NCBI GenBank assembly: GCA_048886645.1 | Contig: JBHLKN010000040.1 | Location: forward strand, 1 to 15,738 | Direction of reading: 5' to 3' | DNA: 15,738 bases | Origin: Wukongarchaeum sp048886645 | GTDB lineage: Archaea; Asgardarchaeota; Wukongarchaeia; Wukongarchaeales; Wukongarchaeaceae | Program-made: the position numbers and the translations under genes | The notes under the pieces: model-generated | Told to the model about the DNA's origin: nothing | What the model saw: only the letters and a program-made list of their open reading frames with translations | Databases searched by the model: none | Shown here: piece after piece, positions 7,849-14,087 of the stretch | Numbering within the stretch: position 1 is the stretch's first letter | Layout: the number at the start of each line of letters is the position of its first letter

Positions 7849-7984
7849 TTAAAGCAAAATGTTTAAAAAAGAGTTTATTAGCGATTTAGAAAACATTATC
7901 GCGGGACTAAAAAACGGTTTAAAACAATAATCTACTCCTTTTTCTATTAATTTTTGTAGGGGAAAAAAGATCGTGATAAAAAGC

Positions 7985-8116
7985 TTAACTTTCCTTCTTT
8001 ACATCCATTATTTTATCTATTTGAACACTCAGCACTTCGCCATCGCTTCTTATTTTTTCTAAAAGATTCCTCTGTTCAAGTGTTAGTTCTTTGGAAAGTT
8101 TGCTTTCAAATAAACT
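7985..8116 (-). pseudogene. Start-less open frame, possible gene remnant (B)
   Basis: There are 43 sense codons between two stops with no usable start. The translation includes KELTLEQRNLLEKIRSDGEV, which resembles the first helices of a winged-helix domain. It lies upstream of remnant A on the same strand, so both may derive from one decayed regulator. This is inference. Confidence 0.25.
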
Positions 8117-8124
8117 TTATAAAG
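8115..8124 (+). promoter_or_regulatory. TATA-like box for the locus at 8171-8694
   Basis: CTTTATAAAG lies about 50 bases upstream of the GTG at 8171, which would leave a leader of roughly 25 bases containing the SD GGAGG (8160-8164). The spacing suits an archaeal promoter. Confidence 0.45.
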
Positions 8125-8170
8125 TGCATTAGCATCAACAAATTTTAAACATAAAAATTGGAGGTTATGA

Positions 8171-8314
8171 GTGAAAACCATTAATCTACGCGCTTTGTCC
8201 CCTTTTATTCTTACCAATTCTCATAACGGTTCCACTTCAACAAAACAAAGTTCAAGCAACCCCGGTAGACGACGACATGCTGCCTGTAAGAACAAGGAGG
8301 GAAAAACACGATAA
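8171..8314 (+). CDS. 47-residue ORF, possibly a frameshifted secreted peptide
   Basis: A good SD (GGAGG, 8160-8164) precedes GTG at 8171. The frame runs 47 codons to TAA at 8312-8314, overlapping the presumed start of the next gene. The first 15 residues (MKTINLRALSPFILT) look like the start of a signal peptide, but the frame then turns polar and basic. If one A in the AA pair at about 8216-8217 is dropped, the hydrophobic stretch continues as ILITVPL and is followed by QQNKVQATPVDDDMLP, a plausible signal-peptide end. That suggests a one-base frameshift or a base-call error. However, the in-frame TAA at 8312 fits overlapping-gene spacing, so the original frame may be real at its 3' end. I recognise no family. 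Confidence 0.35.
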   Translation: MKTINLRALSPFILTNSHNGSTSTKQSSSNPGRRRHAACKNKEGKTR

Positions 8315-8694
8315 AACGTGTAATCGGCGGAATTATGATGTTATTCGGCGGAATCATGCTGTTCTGGGGACTGCTATTTGCTTCCCTCATGGAAGACCTA
8401 ATCGGCGGAATTATGATGTTATTCGGCGAAATCATGCCGTTCTGGGGACTGCTATTTGCTTCCCTCATGGAAAACCCTCTGGCATACATCATTTTCTGGA
8501 CAGTTATATTCGGTGTTGGTGTGTGGTTATGGGAAACAAGCAAACCAGAAAAAGGGAAGGCAAAAATGCAGATAGGAACCTTAAGAGAAGGGTATGAAAG
8601 AGGGGATCAATTCTGCCCAAATTGCGGCAGAAGAATCGGCGTATATGATCGTTTCTGCCCAAATTGCAGTAAACAAATAAAAGGGATATCCTAG
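8311..8694 (+). CDS. Membrane protein with duplicated hydrophobic unit and zinc ribbon, apparent ATA start
   Basis: The product has two near-identical 26-residue hydrophobic units encoded by a 78-bp tandem repeat (each IGGIMMLFG...LLFASLME). A third hydrophobic segment (YIIFWTVIFGVGVWLW) and a C-terminal zinc ribbon (FCPNCG and FCPNCS) follow. Function is unknown; archaea carry many short membrane proteins ending in such ribbons. No ATG, GTG or TTG exists in frame near the SD-like GGAGGG (8296-8301). The best-placed codon is ATA at 8311, giving (M)KRVIGGI. The first in-frame ATG is at 8335, some 33 bases from the SD. ATAA at 8311-8314 looks like a mutated ATGA overlap: one G-to-A change would destroy the start yet keep the upstream stop. 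If translation uses 8335, the protein loses eight residues. Confidence 0.65.
   Translation: MKRVIGGIMMLFGGIMLFWGLLFASLMEDLIGGIMMLFGEIMPFWGLLFASLMENPLAYIIFWTVIFGVGVWLWETSKPEKGKAKMQIGTLREGYERGDQFCPNCGRRIGVYDRFCPNCSKQIKGIS
8323..8478 (+). repeat. 78-bp in-frame tandem duplication
   Basis: Copy 1 (8323-8400) and copy 2 (8401-8478) are nearly identical, differing at only a few positions, mainly at the end of the unit. The period of 26 codons keeps the reading frame and duplicates one hydrophobic helix. The high identity indicates a recent event. Confidence 0.9.
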
Positions 8695-8860
8695 ACCAAA
8701 CCCCCTATTAAACCACTTTCTAATTTTTGAAAATTTAACATTGTTAAATATTGTTTGTTTTACGCCGTGTATCCCATATTAAACGAACATTTCACGACAT
8801 TAATTACAAACTATATTTATACTCTTTATGCTCCCAGAAGAATCTAGTTAAAAATAGCGG

Positions 8861-9145
8861 TTATCCTCCAATTATGGGGGGTAAAATTGCTAAAACATCA
8901 CCGTCTTTTACTTTTGTTTCGAGAGTTACAGTTTTTCCGTTTAAAAGAAAAAGATAGCTTTCTTTGACTTTTCCATCTTCATCAAAAAGATGGTGGTAAA
9001 CTTTTTCGCCGAACTTATCTACAAATAGATTTAAGAGGTCAAAAACAGTTAAATCGCCTGGAAAATTTAGTTCAACTTCTTTTACACCTATAAGTTCACG
9101 TAATAAAGCAAAAACTCTGATTTTACAACTTTTATTTTTCTTCAA
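8861..9145 (-). CDS. MoaD/ThiS-family ubiquitin-like sulfur carrier
   Basis: The 94-residue product has the MoaD beta-grasp pattern: KIRVFALLRELIG near the start, a middle VFDLLNLFVDKFG helix, LFLLNGKTV, and DGDVLAILPPIIGG ending in the Gly-Gly that is adenylated by MoeB/ThiF-type E1 enzymes. It may donate sulfur to molybdopterin synthesis, to tRNA thiolation, or act as a SAMP-like protein modifier. The visible Mo enzyme (13417-14031) makes a molybdopterin role plausible but not proven. The start is TTG and overlaps the stop of the HEAT gene as TTGA, so the two are translationally coupled. A weak AGGATGA lies just upstream. Confidence 0.88.
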   Translation of the reverse strand: MKKNKSCKIRVFALLRELIGVKEVELNFPGDLTVFDLLNLFVDKFGEKVYHHLFDEDGKVKESYLFLLNGKTVTLETKVKDGDVLAILPPIIGG

Positions 9146-9663
9146 GTTTTTTTCATCCTGATCTTCGCTAAGGCCTCTTTCACTGCTTCCCGGGTATACC
9201 TATCTGTGTATTGGCGGGCTTTCATTAGGGGCTCTAGAGCCCTTGGATCTCCTATTTTTCCAAGGGCAATTGCTGCTTCGCTTCGAACGCTGCTATGTTT
9301 ATCATCAAGAGCTTTTATGAGGGGGTCTACTGCCCTTGCATCTCCTATTTTTCCAAGATCTCTTGATGCATACATCCGGACTTTCCAATGTTCATCGTTT
9401 AGAGCTTCGATTAGAAGTTCTAATGCTGGTTTTCCTATTTTTCCAAGAGTCCTTGATGCATACATTCTAACAGTCCAATCTTTATCTTTCAAAAGTTGTA
9501 CTAGGGATTTTATAACTGGTTCTCCTAAGTCGCTAAGAGCCAATGCTATTCTTTCTCGAATAGGCCAATTTTTCTTATCTTTTAAGGCCTTTATTAGGCC
9601 TTCAATATTCTTATCGGTCTTCATTTTTTGCACGTTTATGTTGGATAAATAGAATCCTACCAT
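9142..9663 (-). CDS. HEAT-repeat (PBS lyase-type) protein 1
   Basis: The 173-residue protein is built of about five HEAT repeats of roughly 31 residues, with recurring elements such as DWTVRMYASRTLGKIG and WKVRMYASRDLGKIG followed by PLIKAL. It has no catalytic domain. Such solenoids are protein-interaction scaffolds; the phycobilin-lyase name reflects ancestry only. The start ATG at 9663 follows AGAAGGGAT; an internal ATG (KMKTDKNIEG) is an alternative that aligns with the paralogue. It overlaps the MoaD gene by TTGA. The neighbouring HEAT gene upstream is a close paralogue (both begin xxVxKMKxxKxxEGLIKALK). Confidence 0.88.
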   Translation of the reverse strand: MVGFYLSNINVQKMKTDKNIEGLIKALKDKKNWPIRERIALALSDLGEPVIKSLVQLLKDKDWTVRMYASRTLGKIGKPALELLIEALNDEHWKVRMYASRDLGKIGDARAVDPLIKALDDKHSSVRSEAAIALGKIGDPRALEPLMKARQYTDRYTREAVKEALAKIRMKKT

Positions 9664-9674
9664 ATATATCCCTT

Positions 9675-10112
9675 CTAGCTGTTATGCAAGAAGTTTGATG
9701 TAGATAGNNNNNNNNNNNNNNNNNNNNNNNNNNNNNNNNNNNNNNNNNNNNNNNNNNNNNNNNNNNNNNNNNNNNNNNNNNNNNNNNNNNNNNNNNNNNN
9801 NNNNNNNAGGACTGATGTTGCTCTCCATCGAACTTCCCAATCTTTATCCTTCAAAGCTTGTATGAGTAGTTCTACTGCTGCTTCTCCTTTCTTTACAAGA
9901 GCCATTGTTGCTTTTTCTTGAACATCTTCATCTTTTAGAGCTCGGACGAGGGCATCTACCGCTCTTACACCCCCTATCTCTTCAAGAGCTGATGCTACTA
10001 TCCATCGAACTTTCCAATCTCCATCATACTTCAAGGCCTTTATCAAACCTTCAACATCTTTCTCAAGCTTCATCTTTTCTACATCCGGCTTAGATGAATC
10101 AGATATGCTCAT
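9675..10112 (-). CDS. HEAT-repeat protein 2, interrupted by an assembly gap
   Basis: Translation from ATG at 10112 (SD-like GAAGGTG just upstream) gives about three HEAT repeats (for example DWKVRWIVASALEEIGG and DWEVRWRATSV) before the N run begins. The frame after the gap (about 11 residues to a stop at 9675) shows no HEAT pattern and is not reliable evidence for the true C-terminus, because the gap length may be arbitrary. The protein is a close paralogue of the downstream HEAT gene and probably belongs to the same operon. Recombination or assembly collapse between the repeats may explain the gap. Confidence 0.75.
   Translation of the reverse strand: MSISDSSKPDVEKMKLEKDVEGLIKALKYDGDWKVRWIVASALEEIGGVRAVDALVRALKDEDVQEKATMALVKKGEAAVELLIQALKDKDWEVRWRATSVXXXXXXXXXXXXXXXXXXXXXXXXXXXXXXXXXXLSTSNFLHNS
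9708..9807. other. Assembly gap (100 N)
   Basis: There are exactly 100 ambiguous bases, the usual placeholder for a scaffold join of unknown size. It falls inside the repeat-rich HEAT gene. The real distance and even the adjacency of the flanks are therefore uncertain. Confidence 0.98.
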
Positions 10113-10223
10113 ATCTACACCTTCTGAAACTTATAGAGAACAACTGCTTATAGAATATGAGAATCAAGTTATGTAAAATTGCATTAGCCATCGAGGTGAT
10201 ACCTAAGAGTTATAAGAATAAAG

Positions 10224-10249
10224 ATGGAAAATTAAAAAAAATTTTCCAT
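10224..10249. repeat. Perfect 10-bp inverted repeat before the F420-type oxidoreductase
   Basis: ATGGAAAATT (10224-10233) and AATTTTCCAT (10240-10249) are perfect inverted arms around six A. A TATA-like TTATAAG (10210-10216) is about 25 bases upstream of its centre, so the dyad would cover the transcription start of the gene at 10294. It could be a repressor operator or an RNA hairpin. T-rich sequence does not follow, so it is not a terminator. Confidence 0.6.
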
Positions 10250-10293
10250 GAACATTAACTGAAAAATAAAAATTGCAAAATAAGGGGAATATT

Positions 10294-11259
10294 ATGGTTG
10301 TTAAGTTTGGTATTCAAATTGCATCACAATTAGGTTTTGATTATAAAACGGTGGAAAAAATTGCTTTAGGAGGTGAAAAGGCTGGATATGATTCTATCTG
10401 GACTAGTGATCATTTTTTCATGGATGAGGAGTCCATAGATCGTAATTGTATGGAGGCGTGGACTTTACTTGCAGCTTTAGCTGCAAAAACAGAAAAAATC
10501 CGGCTGGGAACCTTAGTCACCTGTAATTCTTATCGTTATCCAGCTGTAGTGGCTAAAATCGCGGCTACTGTGGATATGATTTCTAATGGTCGGTTATTTT
10601 TTGGATTTGGTGCTGGTTGGAAAGAGATAGAATATAATGCGTATGGTATTCCATTTCCTAGCTTGAAAGAACGCATGGATATGATGGAAGAGGCTATTCA
10701 AATAATTAAGCTGTTGTGGACTGAGCCTAAAGCGAGTTTTGAAGGAAAATATTATAAAATTAAAGATGCTGTTTCAGCTCCTAAACCGGTGCAAAAACCG
10801 ATGCCTCCTATCTTAATTGGAGGAGATGGAGAAAAAAGAACATTGAGAATGGTAGCTAAATATGCGGATTATTGCAATCTTTGGCTAGTTCCAAACTTAG
10901 AACATAAGCTAGAAGTGTTAAAGAATCATTGTAAAGATGTTGGAAGAGATTATGATGAAGTAGGGAAAAGTTTGTTTGCTGCTTGGCCGCCTGTTTTTAT
11001 TACAGAATCAGAAGAAGAGCTAAACAATTATTTAACTATGCAATCGAAGCTAAATAACATGTCTGTCGAAAAATTAAAGGAAATTTTCCGAGAAAATGCC
11101 CCGGGTTCTTGGGTTGGTTATCCTGAAGAAGTCATAGAGCGGTTCCAGTTTTTCATTGATCTGGGATTTGATTATTTCCAAGTTAGGTTTCATGGAATTG
11201 GTGAGGATGTATTGAAGGCTAGTCAAGCGTTTGCAGAATTAGTTATGAAAAAACTGTGA
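10294..11259 (+). CDS. LLM-class F420-dependent oxidoreductase
   Basis: This luciferase-like monooxygenase-fold protein (321 residues) has FGIQIAS at the start, SIWTSDHFF (the conserved SD-H region), a middle GRLFFGFGAGWKEIEY motif and PILIGGDGEK. These fit enzymes that use coenzyme F420 for hydride transfer, such as methylene-H4MPT reductase-like and glucose-6-phosphate dehydrogenase-like proteins. The substrate is not determined. FMN-type relatives have the same fold, so F420 use is inference from the family and the archaeal setting. The ATG at 10294 is preferred over TTG at 10273 because AAGGGG (10282-10287) is six bases upstream of it and the fold begins immediately after it. A palindrome overlaps the likely promoter. 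Its downstream neighbour is a small membrane protein with its own leader. Confidence 0.92.
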   Translation: MVVKFGIQIASQLGFDYKTVEKIALGGEKAGYDSIWTSDHFFMDEESIDRNCMEAWTLLAALAAKTEKIRLGTLVTCNSYRYPAVVAKIAATVDMISNGRLFFGFGAGWKEIEYNAYGIPFPSLKERMDMMEEAIQIIKLLWTEPKASFEGKYYKIKDAVSAPKPVQKPMPPILIGGDGEKRTLRMVAKYADYCNLWLVPNLEHKLEVLKNHCKDVGRDYDEVGKSLFAAWPPVFITESEEELNNYLTMQSKLNNMSVEKLKEIFRENAPGSWVGYPEEVIERFQFFIDLGFDYFQVRFHGIGEDVLKASQAFAELVMKKL

Positions 11260-11340
11260 GAAAATGTCAAAGATCATAGTTTATCCCCCCAAAATTAGTC
11301 AAATGTTTTGTATTTTTTAATGGTTTAAGATGTGGTTTAG

Positions 11341-11577
11341 ATGGGTGCCTCTTCTCCTAAAGAATCGCAAAAAAGCAGGATGCAAAAAAATGTAACTATA
11401 GCCATGTTAATAATCTCCCTAGTGCTTTTTGTTTACATAATTTATCTCCAACTTAAAATATTGGAATTGGCTCCAGAAACACGGGCAACTTTTATTTTTA
11501 TTGACATTCTTGTTATTGCTTATTTAGGAGTAGAGATATACAGGGAGATATGGAGAAAACAAGAAACCGAAAAATAG
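11341..11577 (+). CDS. Small two-helix membrane protein
   Basis: The 78-residue product has a short polar, basic N-terminus and two hydrophobic segments (about residues 18-37 and 49-64), then a charged tail ending KQETEK. No signature motif is visible and I do not recognise a family. The ATG at 11341 is five bases after GTGG (11332-11335), a partial SD. The leader closely resembles that of the gene at 12769/12781. Possible roles include a subunit of a membrane complex or a small regulatory peptide. It ends about 80 bases before the convergent DUF362 gene. Confidence 0.65.
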   Translation: MGASSPKESQKSRMQKNVTIAMLIISLVLFVYIIYLQLKILELAPETRATFIFIDILVIAYLGVEIYREIWRKQETEK

Positions 11578-11659
11578 TGATGATAAACGAGGAAGATTTA
11601 AGCTAACTAACTTTTTTGTTTTCAAGCTAAAAAGCTAGGAAGTTTTTTCTCCTAAAAAA
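11578..11659. terminator. Convergent intergenic region with T-tracts
   Basis: This short space separates convergent genes. The plus strand has T-runs (about 11612-11617 and 11643-11648) that could end the small membrane protein transcript. The minus strand has T-rich sequence (complement of the A-runs at about 11654-11659 and 11629-11633). No stable hairpin is obvious. Confidence 0.4.
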
Positions 11660-12577
11660 TTAAAACTGCTCTTTGAGCTTTTCTTCTATCTGAGAACAGA
11701 TATCGTTTGCTTCATCTTTGATGGGAATGGTTTCCATTTCTTCCGGTCTTGAAGCCCCTAATCCCAGTTCTGCTGCCCTTGCTAATTGTTCTTGTTGAAA
11801 TATCTCATCCTTGGAAACGTTGCTAGTGGTACCGTAAATCCTGAGAACAGCTACCCCCACAGCATCCAATGCTACCCTATCATTACTGGCTATGATAATT
11901 CCTGGTTCTATCAGTTTTCCGGCCTCAGGACCTCCTTTAGAGAAACCTTTTATCCCGTCTATTATTACAAACTTTGGTTCGTAAGCTGTATTAATCTCCG
12001 CTATCATGTGCCTTTGATATCTGGAGCTGTGAAGTTCACGCATATAGTTATAACCGTCATCTGGATCGAACTTTGCCACCATACCAACGCTGTTCTTAAG
12101 GCTCATAGTAATGTGACCGCCGAATCGATGGGTTTTCAGGCAACAGGTTTGCACTATCGCGTCAGCTTCCTGGAATACTTTTGGAAATAGAAAGCCCCTA
12201 CTCCAATGACTCCCTTCAGGGTTTTCCTTGATCCAATCTTCGCTCTTTAAATCGTCAAGTATCACTGGGTCAAATCCTTGTTTCTCGGCGAGTTTCATGA
12301 CTCCCGTATCCTCAAGAACGTTTTTAGTGTCTCCCATGCCGCTTCTCTCAGGCATAACTACGCTGGCATCTTTTTCTTTAAGAGCAGCAACTATTGTTGA
12401 AAGTGTATCTATGTGTGTAGAAGCAGGGAAGGGATCGGCGCTGTTGTAGTTGGCTTTTAGGGCAACTTTTTTGCCGGATAAACTTTCGAGATTAAAATAT
12501 TTCAATAACTCTTTTATGCCCCCTCCTCTGTCATTGGTTTTGATTATATATACTTTCGAGTTGATGGATTTTTCCAA
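11660..12577 (-). CDS. DUF362-family protein
   Basis: The 305-residue product matches the DUF362 pattern, with the characteristic central motif CLKTHRFGG...SLKNSVGM (about residues 146-168) and a preceding KVALKANYNSADP segment. DUF362 proteins are often fused to or encoded beside 4Fe-4S ferredoxin domains and their biochemical function is unsettled. This copy has no CxxCxxC ferredoxin motif, only a CC pair (QTCCLK). The TTG start at 12577 is supported by GGAGGT (12590-12585) seven bases upstream. It is divergent from the Cys-containing protein at 12781, with a palindromic region between them. Confidence 0.85.
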   Translation of the reverse strand: MEKSINSKVYIIKTNDRGGGIKELLKYFNLESLSGKKVALKANYNSADPFPASTHIDTLSTIVAALKEKDASVVMPERSGMGDTKNVLEDTGVMKLAEKQGFDPVILDDLKSEDWIKENPEGSHWSRGFLFPKVFQEADAIVQTCCLKTHRFGGHITMSLKNSVGMVAKFDPDDGYNYMRELHSSRYQRHMIAEINTAYEPKFVIIDGIKGFSKGGPEAGKLIEPGIIIASNDRVALDAVGVAVLRIYGTTSNVSKDEIFQQEQLARAAELGLGASRPEEMETIPIKDEANDICSQIEEKLKEQF

Positions 12578-12626
12578 GGGTAAGACCTCCTTGATAAAGC
12601 CTCTTTGGGTTCACATAACGCTGTTT

Positions 12627-12685
12627 GGGGGTCTTCATATTTTAACGTTTCAAAATATAAAAATATTAAAATGTGAAAGATCCCC
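12627..12685. promoter_or_regulatory. Large imperfect palindrome with nested repeat in the divergent promoter
   Basis: The left arm (12627-12645) reads GGGGGTCTTCATATTTTAA and the right arm (12666-12685) reads TTAAAATGTGAAAGATCCCC. They are complementary apart from two one-base indels and one mismatch. Inside, ATATTTT (12637-12643) and AAAATAT (12652-12658) form a second, alternative stem. The structure sits between the divergent DUF362 and Cys-protein genes, where one regulator could control both. Confidence 0.65.
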
Positions 12686-12768
12686 GATATAATCGAAAGA
12701 GTGGAAGATACCTTTATTATTATAAGAGTTCCTAAAAACTTAAAATAAAGTTTAGGTTGGTGGTTTAG

Positions 12769-13302
12769 ATAAGTGAAAAAATGGAAAGTTTCATATCAAT
12801 GCTTTCTATAAGGCTTATGAAGGACTTAGTCGATTTTTTTGACGCAAACATAGTCTATGATACCTTGTTAAAAACGGGTAAAAAAATGGCTTCAATAGAC
12901 CGCAGAATGGAAAACACAGACCTCTCAACATCCCTCGGAGTAGTTGAAGACGAACCCATTTCTGAAGGCAATTTAAAACTGCTACCTAAATGCCCCTTCA
13001 CCAAACCAATAAGGGATTACGAATCTGCTACAGGAAAAGCCATACCTGGATCGCTTAAAAAAGTAATGAGAATAGCTAACAAAACAGGTATCTATGCTGC
13101 TGTTACTCCTTTCTGTATAATTCATCAAGCTTTTAGAGAAGCTGTAGGAACTTTTTTCGACAAAGAAATTAAGCAGTTAGGAGCCAAAAGCGAGGCAGGC
13201 GAAATAGCTCTCGCTTCAAAGAATATAAAAGAACTAGGTTTATCAGAAGATAAGATTAAAGAAAAGCTTGAATCAAACGAGTGCGTTTACTGGATCTCTT
13301 AG
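12769..13302 (+). CDS. Unrecognised Cys/His-containing protein, ATA or ATG start
   Basis: From ATG at 12781 the product is 173 residues, of mixed alpha/beta look, with no membrane segment. Conserved-looking positions are LPKCPF (Cys71), TPFCIIHQ (Cys112, His115) and NECVYW (Cys168), a set that could bind a metal or haem-like ligand. The general feel is of small-ligand sensor domains (V4R-like), but I cannot name a family. The partial SD GGTGG (12759-12763) is five bases before an in-frame ATA at 12769, exactly the spacing used by the similar leader at 11341. It is 17 bases before the ATG. The coordinates given use ATA, which would add ISEK. TAG immediately precedes ATA. The gene is divergent from DUF362 and convergent with the Mo enzyme. 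Confidence 0.6.
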   Translation: MSEKMESFISMLSIRLMKDLVDFFDANIVYDTLLKTGKKMASIDRRMENTDLSTSLGVVEDEPISEGNLKLLPKCPFTKPIRDYESATGKAIPGSLKKVMRIANKTGIYAAVTPFCIIHQAFREAVGTFFDKEIKQLGAKSEAGEIALASKNIKELGLSEDKIKEKLESNECVYWIS

Positions 13303-13397
13303 GGAATCCTAATACTTTCCTCAAACAAACCCAAAGGAGAAAAGAAAACTCAAACAAAAACCGTTTTCAAAAAAGAATGAAAGGGAAAGTGGCTAAA

Positions 13398-13412
13398 AGT
13401 CTTGAAAAGACT
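13398..13412 (-). terminator. Hairpin after the Mo-enzyme gene
   Basis: AGTCTT and AAGACT form a perfect 6-bp stem with a 3-base loop, starting within 5 bases of the stop codon of the gene at 13417-14031. On the minus strand it is followed by TTTT and, further on, a T-rich stretch. It may end the transcript. Confidence 0.4.
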
Positions 13413-13416
13413 AAAC

Positions 13417-14031
13417 TTACCAAGTCATGTCTTGGTGCCTTTCTTCTTTCCATGGATCACCACGATTATGATATCCGCGAGATTCCCAAAATCCCGGTCT
13501 ATCTTTGTCGGTGAATTCAACACCTGTAACCCATTTGGCACTTTTCCAAAAATAAAGCCTTGGAACTACGAGTCTTACTGGATAGCCATGTTCTGGTGTC
13601 AGTGGCTCGTTATTATGTTTGACAGCAAATAAGATGTCTGGTTCGAAGAAATCGCTTAGAGTAAGATTTGCTGTGAAACCTCCGACTGCATGAACTATGA
13701 CGAATTTAGCCTCAGGAAGTATGTTGACAAGTTTCTTTATTTCGCTAGTGCTTACTCCTTCCCAGAGGTTATCAAGCTTTGACCACCCTGTAACGCAATG
13801 TATATCTGAAAACACTTTCACCTGTGGAAGTGACATAAATTCTTCAAAATTAAGCTTTTTTTCTTCTTCAACCAAGCCCCAAACCGTAAATGTCCATTTA
13901 GAAATATCGATTTTTGGTGTTCTTCCATGATGTAGAACCGGGAAATTTTCTCTAATTTCTTGACCCGGTGGGAGTCTGTTTTCTCGTTCGGTGTCTGGAC
14001 TCTTAATCACTTTTTCATCTTCAACAACCAT
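13417..14031 (-). CDS. Molybdopterin-dependent oxidoreductase, sulfite oxidase-like
   Basis: The 204-residue product is a single molybdopterin-binding domain of the SUOX/MsrP superfamily. The molybdenum-ligand cysteine is in DIHCVTGWS (Cys79), and the family pattern continues with LWEGV, HAVGGF, LAVKHNNEPLTPEHGYP-like spacing and a terminal KWVTG...GFWE segment. Family members oxidise sulfite, reduce methionine sulfoxide, or act on nitrate; no substrate can be set from sequence. There is no signal peptide or twin-arginine motif, so it should be cytoplasmic, unlike MsrP. The ATG at 14031 follows AAGGGGTAA. Molybdenum-cofactor synthesis genes are absent here apart from the MoaD-like gene about 4.3 kb away. 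Confidence 0.9.
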   Translation of the reverse strand: MVVEDEKVIKSPDTERENRLPPGQEIRENFPVLHHGRTPKIDISKWTFTVWGLVEEEKKLNFEEFMSLPQVKVFSDIHCVTGWSKLDNLWEGVSTSEIKKLVNILPEAKFVIVHAVGGFTANLTLSDFFEPDILFAVKHNNEPLTPEHGYPVRLVVPRLYFWKSAKWVTGVEFTDKDRPGFWESRGYHNRGDPWKEERHQDMTW

Positions 14032-14087
14032 AACGTTACCCCTTAAATTTCTTAAACTGGAATGCTGATTTCATGTCATATAGAATT

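Larger units (their letters stand above)
7648..8170. other. Gene-poor 520-base intergenic region with possible decayed coding frames
   Basis: No complete gene is evident here. Two minus-strand frames (7684-7848 and 7985-8116) read like protein sequence but lack start codons, and a 23-codon plus-strand frame at 7859-7930 is unsupported by an SD. No tRNA, CRISPR or transposase signature is visible. The right end carries the promoter and SD for the plus-strand locus beginning at 8171. Confidence 0.6.

Noticed and set aside
7859..7930. 23-codon plus-strand ORF starting MFKKEF
   Set aside because: It is very short, has no SD and no neighbour coupling, and AT-rich DNA yields such frames by chance.
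8277..8597. 106-codon plus-strand frame through the tandem duplication
   Set aside because: Its sequence repeats with the 78-bp duplication in a shifted frame and is Arg/Asn/Cys-rich. The other frame gives transmembrane helices and a proper zinc ribbon.
9675..9707. C-terminal tail of HEAT protein 2 read across the N run
   Set aside because: The gap length is arbitrary, so the frame after it has no meaning.
11577..11583. GTGATGA as a C box of a C/D sRNA
   Set aside because: No CTGA D box is found at suitable distance.
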